Source: Pseudomonas lini (GTDB lineage: Bacteria > Pseudomonadota > Gammaproteobacteria > Pseudomonadales > Pseudomonadaceae). Taken from it: 64,000 bases of DNA. Both the position numbers and the translations under genes were made by a program. Below the pieces are notes generated by a model. It did no database searches and had not been told where the DNA came from. It was given only the letters and a program-made list of their open reading frames with translations. Shown in pieces: positions 43,075 through 50,658 of the stretch; position 1 is the stretch's first letter; every line of letters starts with the position of its first letter. The stretch spans positions 186,001 through 250,000 of the forward strand of contig NZ_JAUSSR010000008.1 of NCBI RefSeq assembly GCF_030812475.1. Reading direction: 5' to 3'.

Positions 43075-43805
43075 GCTCGCCACCGCCGCCAGAGGATCAT
43101 CGGGGCCCGCACCAGCATGCCGAAGAACAGGCGGGTGTGCATGCTCGTTATCAGCACGTTGTCGCGGAACAGGCGGAAATGCGAGACGCCGTCCAGCGGG
43201 TAGTGAACCCTGGTTTGCAGCCACTGCATCGGCTGGTTGCGCCAGGCCAGGCGTACCAGGATGTCCGAGTCGAAGTCCATGCGCTTGCCGATCTTGGCGG
43301 TGTCGATCAGTGCCAGGGTCGGTGGCAGCGGGTACAGGCGAAAGCCGCACATGGAATCGCGGATCTGCAACGACAAGGTGTTGATCCAGACCATGACGTG
43401 AGTCAGGTAGCGGGCGTACAAACGACCTTTGGGCACGCTGGCATCGTACTTGGGATAACCACAGATCACCGCCTCGGGGTGCAGGCGCGATTGTTCGATG
43501 AAGGTCGCGACGTCCTGCAGGTCGTGCTGGCCGTCGGCATCGACCTGCAAGGCATGGCTGAAACCCAGGCGTGAAGCTTCGCGAAAGCCGGTCATGACGG
43601 CGGCACCCTTGCCCTGGTTAGAGGCCAGGCGGATCAGGAACACGTTGTCGCGCCGGGCCAGTCGATCCAGTACCGCGGCGCAGGCCTTATCGCTGGCGTC
43701 GTCCACCAGCAGGCACGGCAGGCCGCTGTCGAGCACGGCATCGACCACCGTGGTGATGGCGGTTTCGTGGTTGTAGACCGGGATGACGGCGCAGGGGTTA
43801 TGCAT
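43071..43805 (-). CDS. family 2 glycosyltransferase
   Basis: The 244-residue GT-A fold enzyme has the VIPVYNHE start, nucleotide-binding VDDAS (34-38) and DADGQHD (89-95, the metal-binding DxD). It has no clear membrane segments apart from a hydrophobic stretch near 160-175. It resembles dolichol-phosphate mannose synthase-like transferases and is followed directly by the acyltransferase gene, as in aryl polyene clusters where the two are sometimes one fused protein. It probably adds a sugar to the lipid anchor. Confidence 0.85.
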   Translation of the reverse strand: MHNPCAVIPVYNHETAITTVVDAVLDSGLPCLLVDDASDKACAAVLDRLARRDNVFLIRLASNQGKGAAVMTGFREASRLGFSHALQVDADGQHDLQDVATFIEQSRLHPEAVICGYPKYDASVPKGRLYARYLTHVMVWINTLSLQIRDSMCGFRLYPLPPTLALIDTAKIGKRMDFDSDILVRLAWRNQPMQWLQTRVHYPLDGVSHFRLFRDNVLITSMHTRLFFGMLVRAPMILWRRWRA

Positions 43806-45480
43806 CACCCGCAGCCTCCAGCAATATCCGCCCACTCGAGCAAGTAGCGGTCTCGTTGCGATAGGCGAAATACAGCTTGCCCCGTGCCGGGTCAAAACGC
43901 AGGTGCAGTTGGATTTCATCTCCCGGGCGCACCAATTGCTGGAATTTCAGCACTTCCATGCCGGCGAACTTTGCCGGCAGGACCATCAATCGTTGGCCCA
44001 GCGTGAGCGCCCACTCCACCTGCACTACGCCGGGCAATACCGGCGCCTGGGGGAAATGGCCACTGAAATACGCCAGGTCCGGCGGCACTGCCAGTTGCAG
44101 GCTCCACTCGCCATCGACTTCGACCTGTTCCAGCACCTCGGGCGCCTTTGGGCGCGGCGCCAGCAGCTGGGCTTCAACGTCGGCCTGGGGCAGTTTGCCT
44201 TGGGCGTTCAGCGGCAATTGACGCAGCAAGCGCCAGCGGCGTGGCAGGGCAATAGCCTCGCAATGCTGGCTCAGGTGCTGACGCAATGCTTGCGTCAGGG
44301 TCCGCCGGCCTTGATTGCGCAAGGCATGCAATCCCCGTTCGCTCAGCACCAGCAGCACGCCTAATGAGGCACGATTTTCCTGAACCACGCCAAGGCGCGC
44401 TTCGGCAACCCACTCGTGGTCCATCAACGCCTTTTCCAGCATCGGCAGGGAAATGCGTTTTTCTTCCAGTTTGACGATCCGGTCCAGTCGCCCGAGCAAT
44501 TCGAAGCGGCCATCGGCTGCGATTCGCGCGGCATCCGCGGTGTGTTCGATATGGCCGGACGGCAAGTAGGGCGAGGCAATGAGCAGCGCACCATCGCTGT
44601 CCTGGCTCAACTCGATGCCGGCAAAGGGCTGCCAATAATCCTGTCCCAGGCGCCAGGCAATGCCACCGGTTTCCGAGCTGCCGAAGATTTCCGTCGGCCA
44701 TTGGCTCAAGCGGTCGTGCAGGCTTTGCGCGGCCTCGGCCGGTAATGCGCCGCCGGAGGAAAACACCCGTCGAACTGCGCTCAGGGCCGGCCAGTCGAGA
44801 TTGTCGCCCATGCGCTTGAGCAGCGCCGGGCTGGCGACCCAGGCGAACGCCGGGTGTTCACGGCTGGCGCGCTGCAAGTCTTCCGGAAAGGCCAGTTGCT
44901 TGCGCACGAACGAGCGCCCGGCGCACAACGGCCACAACACCCGGAACAGCAGGCCGTAGATGTGCTGGGTAGCAACGCTGCCGATGATGCAGGCCTCATC
45001 CAGATCGGCACCCCACAGACGCTCCAGCGCGTCGACTTCATTGGCCAGCTGACGCAGGCTTTTGTCGATGCGCTTGGGCTCACCGCTGGACCCGGACGTG
45101 CACAGGCTAAGCTGGCAGCGATCCAGATCCAGCGTGGCGGCGCTCAGTGGCGAATGCCGATAATCGCTCAGCTGCGCGTCTTCGGCCTGATCGGTCAGCC
45201 ACAGATCGACTTCCTTCGACCAGCGCTGGCGAGTCTGGGCTTGCAAGTCGGCAGGCAGCAGCACGCTGACCCCGGCACGCCAGGCGCCGAGCAGGGCAAT
45301 CGCCAGGTCGGCGGCGTCTTCCAGGTGCACGGCAACGCGCTGTATACCCTGGGCCTGCAGGCCCGCGGCCAGGCTCAATGCCTGGTCGCACAGTTGCGCG
45401 TGATTCAGCGCCGGCCCGGCCGTCACGGCACGTTCCGGCTGAGCCTTGAGCAACAGGTGCTCAAGTTTTGTCCAATTCAT
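43798..45480 (-). CDS. acyl/aryl-ACP ligase fused to hotdog dehydratase (ApeH-ApeI type)
   Basis: The 560-residue fusion protein has an ANL adenylating domain (1 to about 445) with TSGSSGEPK (128-136), SSETGGIAWR near 260 and RLDRIVKLEEKRI near 325-340. A FabA/FabZ-like hotdog domain follows (about 450-560) with SGHFPQAPVLPG (catalytic His475) and Glu489. The first part should activate the aryl starter acid onto the carrier protein and the second dehydrate intermediates. The Met at 45480 was chosen, overlapping the upstream membrane-protein gene by four bases. Confidence 0.86.
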   Translation of the reverse strand: MNWTKLEHLLLKAQPERAVTAGPALNHAQLCDQALSLAAGLQAQGIQRVAVHLEDAADLAIALLGAWRAGVSVLLPADLQAQTRQRWSKEVDLWLTDQAEDAQLSDYRHSPLSAATLDLDRCQLSLCTSGSSGEPKRIDKSLRQLANEVDALERLWGADLDEACIIGSVATQHIYGLLFRVLWPLCAGRSFVRKQLAFPEDLQRASREHPAFAWVASPALLKRMGDNLDWPALSAVRRVFSSGGALPAEAAQSLHDRLSQWPTEIFGSSETGGIAWRLGQDYWQPFAGIELSQDSDGALLIASPYLPSGHIEHTADAARIAADGRFELLGRLDRIVKLEEKRISLPMLEKALMDHEWVAEARLGVVQENRASLGVLLVLSERGLHALRNQGRRTLTQALRQHLSQHCEAIALPRRWRLLRQLPLNAQGKLPQADVEAQLLAPRPKAPEVLEQVEVDGEWSLQLAVPPDLAYFSGHFPQAPVLPGVVQVEWALTLGQRLMVLPAKFAGMEVLKFQQLVRPGDEIQLHLRFDPARGKLYFAYRNETATCSSGRILLEAAGDA

Positions 45481-46022
45481 GGGTGGCCTCGTACCCGTTG
45501 TCGCATGAGCCATTCAATGGCAAACAGCAGGCCCATCAATCCATAGGAAATCAGACCGGTGTACAGCATCCACCACTTCAGCGGCGCCCAGAGTGTCAGG
45601 GCGGCGGCGAGCAAACCGTTACAGAGGAAGAACACACACCAGACGATGGTCACCTGGCGGGTATAAACAATCGCCTTCGCCGGCAGCTGCGGTTCACGCA
45701 GGCGTGCCAGCCGTTCGACCGTCGGCGGGCCATACTTCAGGCTCAGCCCGAACAGCCCGAGCATGAATGCGCTGATCAGTACCGGGTACCAGCGCAGCAA
45801 CAGTTGGCTATCCAGCAGCGCCAGCAACAGGCAAAAAGTGATCGCGCCGATCGCCATCCACAGACTGCCGGGCTTGCGCGCACCGAACAGCGCCCGGGCC
45901 ACCCACAGGCTGCCCAGCAGCAGACCGAACTGCCACGGGGCAAAATGCTCCATGCCGAAATACACCGCAAAGGGGTACAGCAGGGCCGCCAGCAGCAGGA
46001 CAAGGCCGATCAATCGACTCAT
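45477..46022 (-). CDS. COG4648-type small membrane protein
   Basis: The 181-residue product has about five membrane helices and no recognisable catalytic motif. Proteins of this kind accompany aryl polyene clusters and their function is unknown. It is linked by four-base overlaps to the carrier protein upstream and the ligase-dehydratase downstream. Confidence 0.75.
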   Translation of the reverse strand: MSRLIGLVLLLAALLYPFAVYFGMEHFAPWQFGLLLGSLWVARALFGARKPGSLWMAIGAITFCLLLALLDSQLLLRWYPVLISAFMLGLFGLSLKYGPPTVERLARLREPQLPAKAIVYTRQVTIVWCVFFLCNGLLAAALTLWAPLKWWMLYTGLISYGLMGLLFAIEWLMRQRVRGHP

Positions 46023-46273
46023 GCGGCCGGATGAACCAGTCGATAGACCGCCTCGACCACGTCGCTGACGGTACGCACCGATTTGAATTCTTCGGCGGCG
46101 ATTTTCTTGCCGGTCTGGCGCTTGATGTGATCGATCAGGTCGACTGCGTCGATGCTGTCGATTTCCAGGTCCTGGTACAGATTGGATTCGAGACTCACAC
46201 GCTCCGGGTCCAACTCGAAGAGTTCGACCATGGCATCGCGCAAGGTGTTGAAAATGTCGTCACGAGTTTGCAT
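46019..46273 (-). CDS. acyl carrier protein 1 (polyene)
   Basis: The 84-residue carrier protein has the phosphopantetheine site Ser40 in EIDSIDAVDL. It resembles one of the two carriers (ApeE/ApeF type) of aryl polyene clusters. The other lies immediately upstream, with a 9-base gap. Two carriers allow separate handling of starter and extender chains. Confidence 0.9.
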   Translation of the reverse strand: MQTRDDIFNTLRDAMVELFELDPERVSLESNLYQDLEIDSIDAVDLIDHIKRQTGKKIAAEEFKSVRTVSDVVEAVYRLVHPAA

Positions 46274-46282
46274 GGTCCGGTC

Positions 46283-46543
46283 TCAGGCTGCCTGTTTTGC
46301 GGTGACGAACGCCGCGAGGCTCGCCACATTGCTGAAGTGATTGCGTGTGTCCTTGGCGTCGGCGTCGATCTTGATACCGTACTTTTTCTGGATGGCCAGG
46401 CCGAGTTCCAGTGCGTCGACCGAATCCAGGCCCAGGCCTTCGCCAAAGAGCGTCTGGTTATCGTCAATGTCTTCGACGCTGATGTCTTCAAGGCCCAGGG
46501 CGTCGATGATCAGTTCTTTGATTTCACGGTGTAGATCGCTCAT
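46283..46543 (-). CDS. acyl carrier protein 2 (polyene)
   Basis: The 86-residue carrier protein has Ser41 in LGLDSVDALEL as the likely 4'-phosphopantetheine attachment site. It is only distantly similar to the adjacent carrier, so the pair is unlikely to be a recent duplication. It overlaps the acyltransferase gene by 20 bases. Confidence 0.9.
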   Translation of the reverse strand: MSDLHREIKELIIDALGLEDISVEDIDDNQTLFGEGLGLDSVDALELGLAIQKKYGIKIDADAKDTRNHFSNVASLAAFVTAKQAA

Positions 46544-47333
46544 CTTCGGCGAGCTCCTTGATAAAGTAATGATGCAGATAATCGTTGAGCTTGCGCGACG
46601 CCTGAGGAGCAGGGCCCAGCGCAGCGAAGGCTTGTGGATCTATATCGGCTCCGACACGGAAACTGAAGTGCACGCGACGTTTGGGGATCCGATACCAGGG
46701 CTCGGCCTTGGTCAACGTCGTGGGGCTGACCTTGATGATCACCGGGGTGAGGATTTTCGCACCGCGCAACGCGATGGCCGCTGCACCCCGATGAAAGGCT
46801 GGCGCGTGGCCTGGCCGGGTGCGCGTGCCTTCGGGGAAGATGATCAGGGTCTGACCACTTTTCAGTGCATCCGCAGCCGCATCGAGCATATCCATACTGC
46901 CATCATTGCTGATGTATTCGGTGCGGCGTAGCGGGTCGCGGGTAAAGGGGTTCTCCCACAGGCTTTGCTTGACCACGCAATTGGCATGGCGCACCAGACC
47001 GATCAGGAACACGACGTCGATCAGCGATGGGTGATTGGCGATGATCATTTGCCCTGGTCGACCGAGCTTTTCAGCGCCCTGGATGTCGTAGGTCAGCACA
47101 CCGGTGCGGGCCATGAAGCGGACGAAAAACCAGAAACATCTACTGACAGTTTGCCGCGCCCGCAACCGATGCTTCCGCGCATCGCCGGGCAGGCAGCTCA
47201 GTAGCGGGAAAACCACCAGGCGCAGGCACAGCCCGCCCAACCCGAACAGGGTGAAGCTTGCGGCGGTAGCCAGCAGACGCCAGTAATAGGCGTCCCGGTT
47301 TTTATCATTTACAGGTTGCGTTGCCAGGTCCAT
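46524..47333 (-). CDS. 1-acylglycerol-3-phosphate acyltransferase-like (PlsC fold)
   Basis: The 269-residue product has an N-terminal membrane region (about 22-50), the catalytic NHPSLID (His101, Asp106) and FPEGTRTRP near 165, motifs of PlsC-type acyltransferases. It is probably an inner-membrane enzyme esterifying the polyene or an acyl chain to a glycerol-type anchor. It overlaps the chain-length factor gene by 25 bases upstream. Confidence 0.87.
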   Translation of the reverse strand: MDLATQPVNDKNRDAYYWRLLATAASFTLFGLGGLCLRLVVFPLLSCLPGDARKHRLRARQTVSRCFWFFVRFMARTGVLTYDIQGAEKLGRPGQMIIANHPSLIDVVFLIGLVRHANCVVKQSLWENPFTRDPLRRTEYISNDGSMDMLDAAADALKSGQTLIIFPEGTRTRPGHAPAFHRGAAAIALRGAKILTPVIIKVSPTTLTKAEPWYRIPKRRVHFSFRVGADIDPQAFAALGPAPQASRKLNDYLHHYFIKELAEDERSTP

Positions 47334-48034
47334 ACACGATTTTTCCAGGCATGTTGGCAGGTAGTCTGCTGGCCGAGCAGCGTACGCAAGAGATCCAGGG
47401 CATGGGGCCAGTGGGCTTTGGACAACGCATCCGGGTTGCTGTTCAGGGACAGCTGCCAGTCATTGCCCTGGGTAATCAGCAGGCCGACCGCATAAGGAAA
47501 CGGCACATCGTCGATCCAGGTGGAATAGGCTTCGGGTGGCTGCTCTTCAGTGACCACCAACAGGACAGCCGTTGCACCTTCGGCAAGCAATGCCGCGGCC
47601 TCCAGCATGCCGTGTTCAAGGCCGTCGCCGGCTGCTGCGAGGGCCGTCATCTCACTGGTTTCGCCACGCAGGATCGACCACAGGCCGATCACCGCGTTGT
47701 GCACCGACAGGCTGAACTGGGTAGGGGACAGCGGTTGATCGGCCGCCAGCTCGCTGAGGATTTCAAAGGTGCGCGGGGTTTCGCCGTGGCGGGAAATAAA
47801 GACCAACGGCAAGTCCTGGCGCCCCTCGGCCAATGGCCAGCCAACACTGAATGCCATTCGCGCCAGGCGGCTGAGTCGCCGGCGTTGCATGGCCGGTAGA
47901 AAAGAGACGTCGGGGGCGGCATCGCTGCCCGGGAGCACGACCGGCTGTCGGCACCAGGCCTGCCAATCGTCCACGCTGTCGAGCCCGGGGGCCCACGCGC
48001 GCCATCGGGCGATGTTGAAGTTAATCACAGACAT
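47309..48034 (-). CDS. beta-ketoacyl synthase-like chain-length factor
   Basis: The 241-residue product is the N-terminal half of a ketosynthase fold only (PF13723 type). The usual Cys is replaced: the region reads FSLSVHNAVIGLWS, and the two catalytic His motifs are absent. This matches the chain-length factor (ApeC type) that pairs with an active ketosynthase in aryl polyene synthesis. It is the first gene of the 19-gene operon, preceded by a promoter candidate and a small hairpin carrying the ribosome site in its loop. Confidence 0.8.
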   Translation of the reverse strand: MSVINFNIARWRAWAPGLDSVDDWQAWCRQPVVLPGSDAAPDVSFLPAMQRRRLSRLARMAFSVGWPLAEGRQDLPLVFISRHGETPRTFEILSELAADQPLSPTQFSLSVHNAVIGLWSILRGETSEMTALAAAGDGLEHGMLEAAALLAEGATAVLLVVTEEQPPEAYSTWIDDVPFPYAVGLLITQGNDWQLSLNSNPDALSKAHWPHALDLLRTLLGQQTTCQHAWKNRVWTWQRNL

Positions 48035-48387
48035 TCATCCCGCCCCTGCGGGCTTCCTTGACGCGGTGAATCGCAAAAACAGCGAAAGACGCTACCGTGG
48101 CGCATAACGCCGAGTGGCGCGCATTATCCCGGTGCGGCGAGCCCGTAGCAAATGCTGGTTACATTTTGCTCAACAAACGGACCGGTTGGTGCGCATCGAT
48201 CTTCGTATGGCCATTATCCATAGTGCGCCTGCCATGTCTGTCGGCTCATTTTGCGATCAGTGGATGACTTAGCCGCTTTTTCGTCAAGAGATCGCACCTG
48301 ACTGTGTAGTCCCTGTGCCGGCGAGGTAGCTAAGCAGAGCCGTGGCCTACTACACTCGATCATTCTTTGATACACGGAGGTTTTGAC
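48035..48387. other. divergent promoter region, polyene operon / parA
   Basis: This 353-base gap holds the minus-strand promoter candidate at 48123-48151 and, next to the chain-length factor start, a CCCGC-AGGG-GCGGG hairpin (48052-48039 read on the minus strand) whose loop contains the only Shine-Dalgarno-like sequence for that gene. I see no ORF and no clear parA promoter. No specific operator was recognised. Confidence 0.5.
48123..48151 (-). promoter_or_regulatory. putative sigma-70 promoter of the polyene operon
   Basis: On the minus strand TTGCTA (48151-48146) and GATAAT (48128-48123) are 17 bases apart, 89 bases upstream of the first operon gene. Found by eye. Confidence 0.5.
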
Positions 48388-49158
48388 ATGCGGCGCGTGG
48401 TGTTCAATCAGAAAGGTGGCGTAGGCAAATCGAGCATTGCCTGCAATCTGGCGGCGGTCAGTGCCAGCGAGGGTTATCGCACCTTATTGGTGGATCTCGA
48501 TGCCCAGGCCAACTCCACTCAGTACCTGACAGGACTCACCGGCAATGACATCCCGATGGGCATTGCCGATTTTTTCAAGCAGACGCTGTCTTCCGGGCCG
48601 TTCTCGAAAAAAAGCCAGGTCGATATCTACGAAACCCCGTTCGACAACCTCCACGTTATCACCGCCACGGCCGAGCTGGCTGACTTACAGCCCAAGCTCG
48701 AAGCCAAACACAAGATCAACAAACTGCGTAAATTGCTCGAAGAGTTGGACGGCGACTACGACCGTATCTATCTCGATACACCACCAGCGTTGAATTTTTA
48801 TGCAGTTTCGGCATTGATCGCCGCTGACCGCGTGCTGATCCCCTTCGACTGCGACAGTTTCTCGCGTCAGGCGCTATATGGCCTGCTGGCGGAGATCGAA
48901 GAATTGAAGGATGACCACAACGAAGGGTTGGAAGTCGAAGGCATAGTCGTCAATCAGTTCCAGGCCCGTGCCAGCCTGCCCCAGCAAATGCTCGACGAAC
49001 TGATCGCCGAGGGCTTGCCGGTGCTGCCGGTGTATCTGGGTAGCTCGGTGCGGATGCGCGAGTCGCATCAGGCCAATACGCCGCTGATTCATCTCGATCC
49101 TCGGCACAAGCTGACCCAGCAGTTCGTCGAGCTGCACAACCTGCTCGAAAACACCTGA
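48388..49158 (+). CDS. ParA/MinD-family ATPase
   Basis: The 256-residue product has the deviant Walker A KGGVGKSS (9-16), signature Lys9, and LLVDLDAQAN (about 37-46), typical of ParA-type ATPases that position cargo on membranes or nucleoid. The ATG was chosen for GGAGG 9 bases upstream. A TTG seven codons earlier is unlikely. No parB-like gene adjoins it. It is divergent from the polyene operon and is followed by a REP pair, so it appears to be a single-gene unit. The cargo is unknown. Confidence 0.85.
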   Translation: MRRVVFNQKGGVGKSSIACNLAAVSASEGYRTLLVDLDAQANSTQYLTGLTGNDIPMGIADFFKQTLSSGPFSKKSQVDIYETPFDNLHVITATAELADLQPKLEAKHKINKLRKLLEELDGDYDRIYLDTPPALNFYAVSALIAADRVLIPFDCDSFSRQALYGLLAEIEELKDDHNEGLEVEGIVVNQFQARASLPQQMLDELIAEGLPVLPVYLGSSVRMRESHQANTPLIHLDPRHKLTQQFVELHNLLENT

Positions 49159-49182
49159 GTCCGGCAATCAACACCGAACCAC

Positions 49183-49311
49183 TGTGGGAGCGAGCTTGCT
49201 CGCGATGGTCGTTAACGATAACGCGTATTTGCTGGTTAAAAGCGGCGCTTTTGAGTCCATCGCGAGCGAGCTCGCTCCTACAAGTCGGATCGCCGCATCG
49301 CCGCTCCCACA
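49183..49311. repeat. REP pair plus a third half-arm (REPIN 10)
   Basis: The arms at 49183-49206 and 49259-49282 are inverted. A truncated third copy, CCGCTCCCACA, follows at 49301-49311. The cluster fills the gap between the convergent parA and trxC genes. Confidence 0.82.
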
Positions 49312-49327
49312 GTGGTTTATGGTGGCT

Positions 49328-49762
49328 TTAGATCCCCTGACTACGCAACCAACTCATCAACTGCGGTAAAGGGAAGGCCCCGCTCTGGCGCGCCACTTCC
49401 CGGCCGTTCTTGAACAGAATCAGGCTCGGGATCGAGCGGATTCCTAACTGCGCCGACAACTGCTGATTCGCCTCGCTATCGAGTTTCGCCAGCCGACACT
49501 TGCCAGCCAGCTGACTCGCGGCCTGCTCGAACACCGGCGCAAACGACTTGCACGGCCCGCACCAGTCCGCCCACACATCCACCAGCAGCGGCAGGTCGCC
49601 CTTGATCTGACTGGCGTAATCGCCTTGTTTCAATTCGAACGGTTTGTCGAGCAGGACCGCGGCCTTGCAGCGACCGCATTTTGGATGGTCGTTGAGGCGC
49701 GCGGCGGGAATGCGGTTGAGGCCGTTGCAGTGGGGGCAAGGGATGAGCATTGGATCGGTCAT
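49328..49762 (-). CDS. trxC: thioredoxin 2 with N-terminal zinc finger
   Basis: The 144-residue product has a TrxC-type zinc-binding N-terminus (C9, C12, C29, C32) and a thioredoxin domain with active site WCGPC (67-71). It reduces protein disulfides in the cytoplasm, often under oxidative stress. AGGA lies 8 bases before the ATG. It is transcribed toward parA and away from higBA. Confidence 0.95.
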   Translation of the reverse strand: MTDPMLIPCPHCNGLNRIPAARLNDHPKCGRCKAAVLLDKPFELKQGDYASQIKGDLPLLVDVWADWCGPCKSFAPVFEQAASQLAGKCRLAKLDSEANQQLSAQLGIRSIPSLILFKNGREVARQSGAFPLPQLMSWLRSQGI

Positions 49763-49890
49763 GAGAGTGGTCCTGTTAGAAGCCGATCATTCCTATTTGG
49801 AGACGTTTGCTCATGTTTTCAATCGAGCGGCACCCGGAGGTGACACTACGCTGGATTGAGTCAGGAGAGACCGTTGGTCTGTTCGACCTG

Positions 49891-49907
49891 TATCGCAGCT
49901 TGCGATA
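49891..49907. promoter_or_regulatory. palindromic operator 1 of higBA (putative)
   Basis: TATCGCA-GCT-TGCGATA is a perfect 7-bp inverted repeat about 50 bases before higB. It is probably the binding site of the HigA antitoxin dimer. Confidence 0.6.
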
Positions 49908-49930
49908 ATTTTGGTCTGTGATTAACTTCC

Positions 49931-49947
49931 CATAGCAGAATGCGATA
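49931..49947. promoter_or_regulatory. palindromic operator 2 of higBA (putative)
   Basis: CATAGCA-GAA-TGCGATA is an imperfect second copy of the site 40 bases upstream, 10 bases before higB, so the two lie about four helical turns apart. Confidence 0.5.
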
Positions 49948-49957
49948 AAGATGTTGC

Positions 49958-50245
49958 ATGCATGTCATCACTGAAAAACGTATCCGTGAAGCCAAGACCA
50001 AATGGCCAAATGCAGCCACCGCATTGGATCACTGGTATCACTTGGCCGCAGGAGGTAAACCATCGGATTTTGCGGCGATGAAGGCCCTGTTTCCTACTGT
50101 CGATAAGGTGGGTGAGTTTCACGTTTTCGATATCGGTGGCAACAAGTTACGCCTGATTGCCTACGTCAGATATCGATCTCAGAAGCTATACATCAAGCAT
50201 GTGCTGGATCACCGCGAATACGACCGCGGAAAATGGAAGGAGTAA
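49958..50245 (+). CDS. higB: HigB-type mRNA interferase toxin
   Basis: The 95-residue product of the RelE-like HigB family begins MHVITEKRIREA and contains KVGEFHVFDIGGNKLRLIAYVRY and the C-terminal YIKHVLDHREYDRGKW. HigB toxins cleave mRNA on the ribosome. The toxin precedes the antitoxin gene, the gene order typical of higBA, with a 5-base gap. Two palindromes upstream are likely operators. The Shine-Dalgarno is weak. Confidence 0.9.
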   Translation: MHVITEKRIREAKTKWPNAATALDHWYHLAAGGKPSDFAAMKALFPTVDKVGEFHVFDIGGNKLRLIAYVRYRSQKLYIKHVLDHREYDRGKWKE

Positions 50246-50250
50246 GTAGC

Positions 50251-50652
50251 ATGAGTGTTCTGATCAAAAGAGCTGCCGAGCATTGGGAGTTCGTCTCGCC
50301 CTTGCTGCGCAAACCCAAAAATGAAAATGACTACGACATGTTGGTGCAGGCGCTAGACGAGTTATTAGCGATGACCGGCGATGATGAGTCCCATCCGTTA
50401 ATGAGTCTGGTGGAGATCATTGGTGACTGGATTGAAGAGTGGGATCACAAGCATCACCCAATGCCCAAGCCCAGCGGTGTCGATGTTCTCGGCTATTTGA
50501 TGCGTGAACACGGCCTGACTCAGAGTGACCTGCCCGGGGTCGGTACCCAATCGGTTGTTTCGGAGATTTTGAGCGGCAAGCGCCAGCTCAACCTGCGCCA
50601 GATACGCTGGCTGGCTGAGCGCTTTGGTGTATCGGTGGAGACCTTTATCTGA
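50251..50652 (+). CDS. higA: HigA-type antitoxin
   Basis: The 133-residue product has an N-terminal helical region (about 1-75) and a C-terminal XRE helix-turn-helix (about 77-133: DVLGYLMREHGLTQSDLP, then RQIRWLAERFGVSVETFI). It should neutralise HigB and repress the operon. AAGGAG overlaps the higB stop 8 bases before the chosen ATG. It ends 6 bases from the convergent selO gene. Confidence 0.9.
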   Translation: MSVLIKRAAEHWEFVSPLLRKPKNENDYDMLVQALDELLAMTGDDESHPLMSLVEIIGDWIEEWDHKHHPMPKPSGVDVLGYLMREHGLTQSDLPGVGTQSVVSEILSGKRQLNLRQIRWLAERFGVSVETFI

Positions 50653-50658
50653 CCAGTC

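Noticed and set aside
47763..48005. 80-codon alternative frame inside the chain-length factor gene
   Set aside because: It has no ribosome site and an Arg/Pro-rich shadow composition. The chain-length factor frame matches the ketosynthase fold.
49183..49311. repeats that might suggest a small CRISPR array
   Set aside because: The units are inverted REP arms facing each other with non-uniform spacing, not direct repeats with constant spacers, and no cas genes are present.
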